Below, one piece after another: positions 63,894-64,000 of a stretch of 64,000 bases of DNA. The notes below the pieces were generated by a model that saw nothing but the letters and a program-made list of their open reading frames with translations, did not search any database and had not been told where the DNA came from. The DNA is from Fusobacterium sp. JB019 (GTDB taxonomy: Bacteria; Fusobacteriota; Fusobacteriia; Fusobacteriales; Fusobacteriaceae), in assembly GCA_030673965.1 (NCBI GenBank), contig JAUTCN010000002.1, positions 310,001 to 374,000 of the forward strand. The letters run 5' to 3'. How positions within the stretch are numbered: position 1 is the stretch's first letter; each line of letters opens with the position of its first letter. The translations under genes and the position numbers were made by a program.

Positions 63894-64000
63894 TTATAAA
63901 ATTTCTTCTAATACTTCGATTAATTTTTTAAAATCTTTTTCTCTCGTAAAGTATGAAATTGAAAATCTAATAGTTCCATTTTCATCAGTTTTCATATGTT
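63894..64000 (-). CDS. Cysteine desulfurase (IscS/NifS/DndA type), C-terminal fragment
   Basis: Only the last 34 codons are in the window; the gene continues beyond the right edge. The visible end is HMKTDENGTIRFSISYFTRE followed by KDFKKLIEVLEEIL and a stop. The G-x-(I/V)-R-(F/I)-S and Y/F-T-x-E-x-D pattern is the usual C-terminal signature of class V aminotransferase-fold cysteine desulfurases. It lies 34 bp upstream of the 970-aa protein gene in the same orientation. It would deliver sulfur from cysteine to BrxP. The catalytic cysteine and PLP lysine are outside the view. Confidence 0.7.
   Translation of the reverse strand, partial: HMKTDENGTIRFSISYFTREKDFKKLIEVLEEIL

Noticed and set aside
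45218-64000. Classical Dnd phosphorothioation or DISARM system
   Set aside because: There is no DndB, DndD or DndE, no SspB/SspE, and no methyltransferase or helicase of DISARM. PglZ, BrxC-like and BrxL genes point to BREX type 4 instead.
45218-64000. BREX type 1 or 3
   Set aside because: No PglX-type adenine methyltransferase, BrxA or BrxB gene is present, and a BrxP-type gene is.

Overview
The window is very AT-rich and reads as chromosome from a low-GC anaerobic diderm. TonB-ExbB-ExbD, an LPS or lipid A sugar-modification cassette, a dnaB-rplI-dnaX block and strong AGGAGG-type ribosome binding sites together suggest Fusobacteriota (Fusobacterium, Cetobacterium or Ilyobacter-like). This placement is inferred from gene content and codon bias; no rRNA or tRNA gene lies in the window.

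Layout. 1-7 kb: a tripartite tricarboxylate-type uptake system (tctCBA) with a MalY/PatB-type C-S lyase and an enolase-superfamily dehydratase, divergent from a LysR regulator and a YhcH/YiaL protein. 7-14.2 kb: a two-component system divergent from a five-gene operon (ArnT-like, GT2, LAB_N-like, UDP-glucuronate epimerase, UDP-glucose dehydrogenase) that fits addition of galacturonic acid to lipid A or LPS. 14.2-26.9 kb: a long leftward run joining DUF116, a TPR protein, ExbB-ExbD-TonB, a degenerate NtrC-like regulator, DnaX, a membrane protein, L9, DnaB, a U32 protein and a 46-aa membrane peptide. 27-30.6 kb: plsY-gpsA-sigma factor-dnaN. 30.9-41.7 kb: a metallo-beta-lactamase-fold protein, two adjacent iron-type ABC importers, a small membrane protein and panG-panB. 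41.7-43.7 kb: a 45-aa LDCC-motif protein behind a strong promoter with a G/C-rich palindromic operator, a PH-domain membrane protein, and a CRISPR array of eight repeats with a readable leader but no cas genes in view. 43.7-45 kb: arsC, a monooxygenase-fold protein and a nitroreductase.

The standout is 45.2-64 kb, a single leftward operon. In transcription order it encodes the C-terminus of a probable cysteine desulfurase (cut by the window edge), a 970-aa protein with a sigma-70 region 4 helix-turn-helix, a PAPS-reductase/DndC-like enzyme fused to a two-cluster ferredoxin (BrxP-like), a DUF4007 protein, a 1134-aa BrxC-like ATPase, an unrecognised 232-aa protein, a second DUF4007-like protein, a small P-loop ATPase, a 1316-aa BrxC/PglY-like ATPase, PglZ and a short BrxL lacking the Lon protease domain. 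There is no PglX methyltransferase. This matches the core of type 4 BREX (brxP, brxC, pglZ, brxL), and the sulfur-transfer genes suggest DNA phosphorothioation as the self mark. The unusual points are the apparent duplication of a DUF4007 plus giant-ATPase module, the sigma-like protein, the fused ferredoxin and the missing protease domain.
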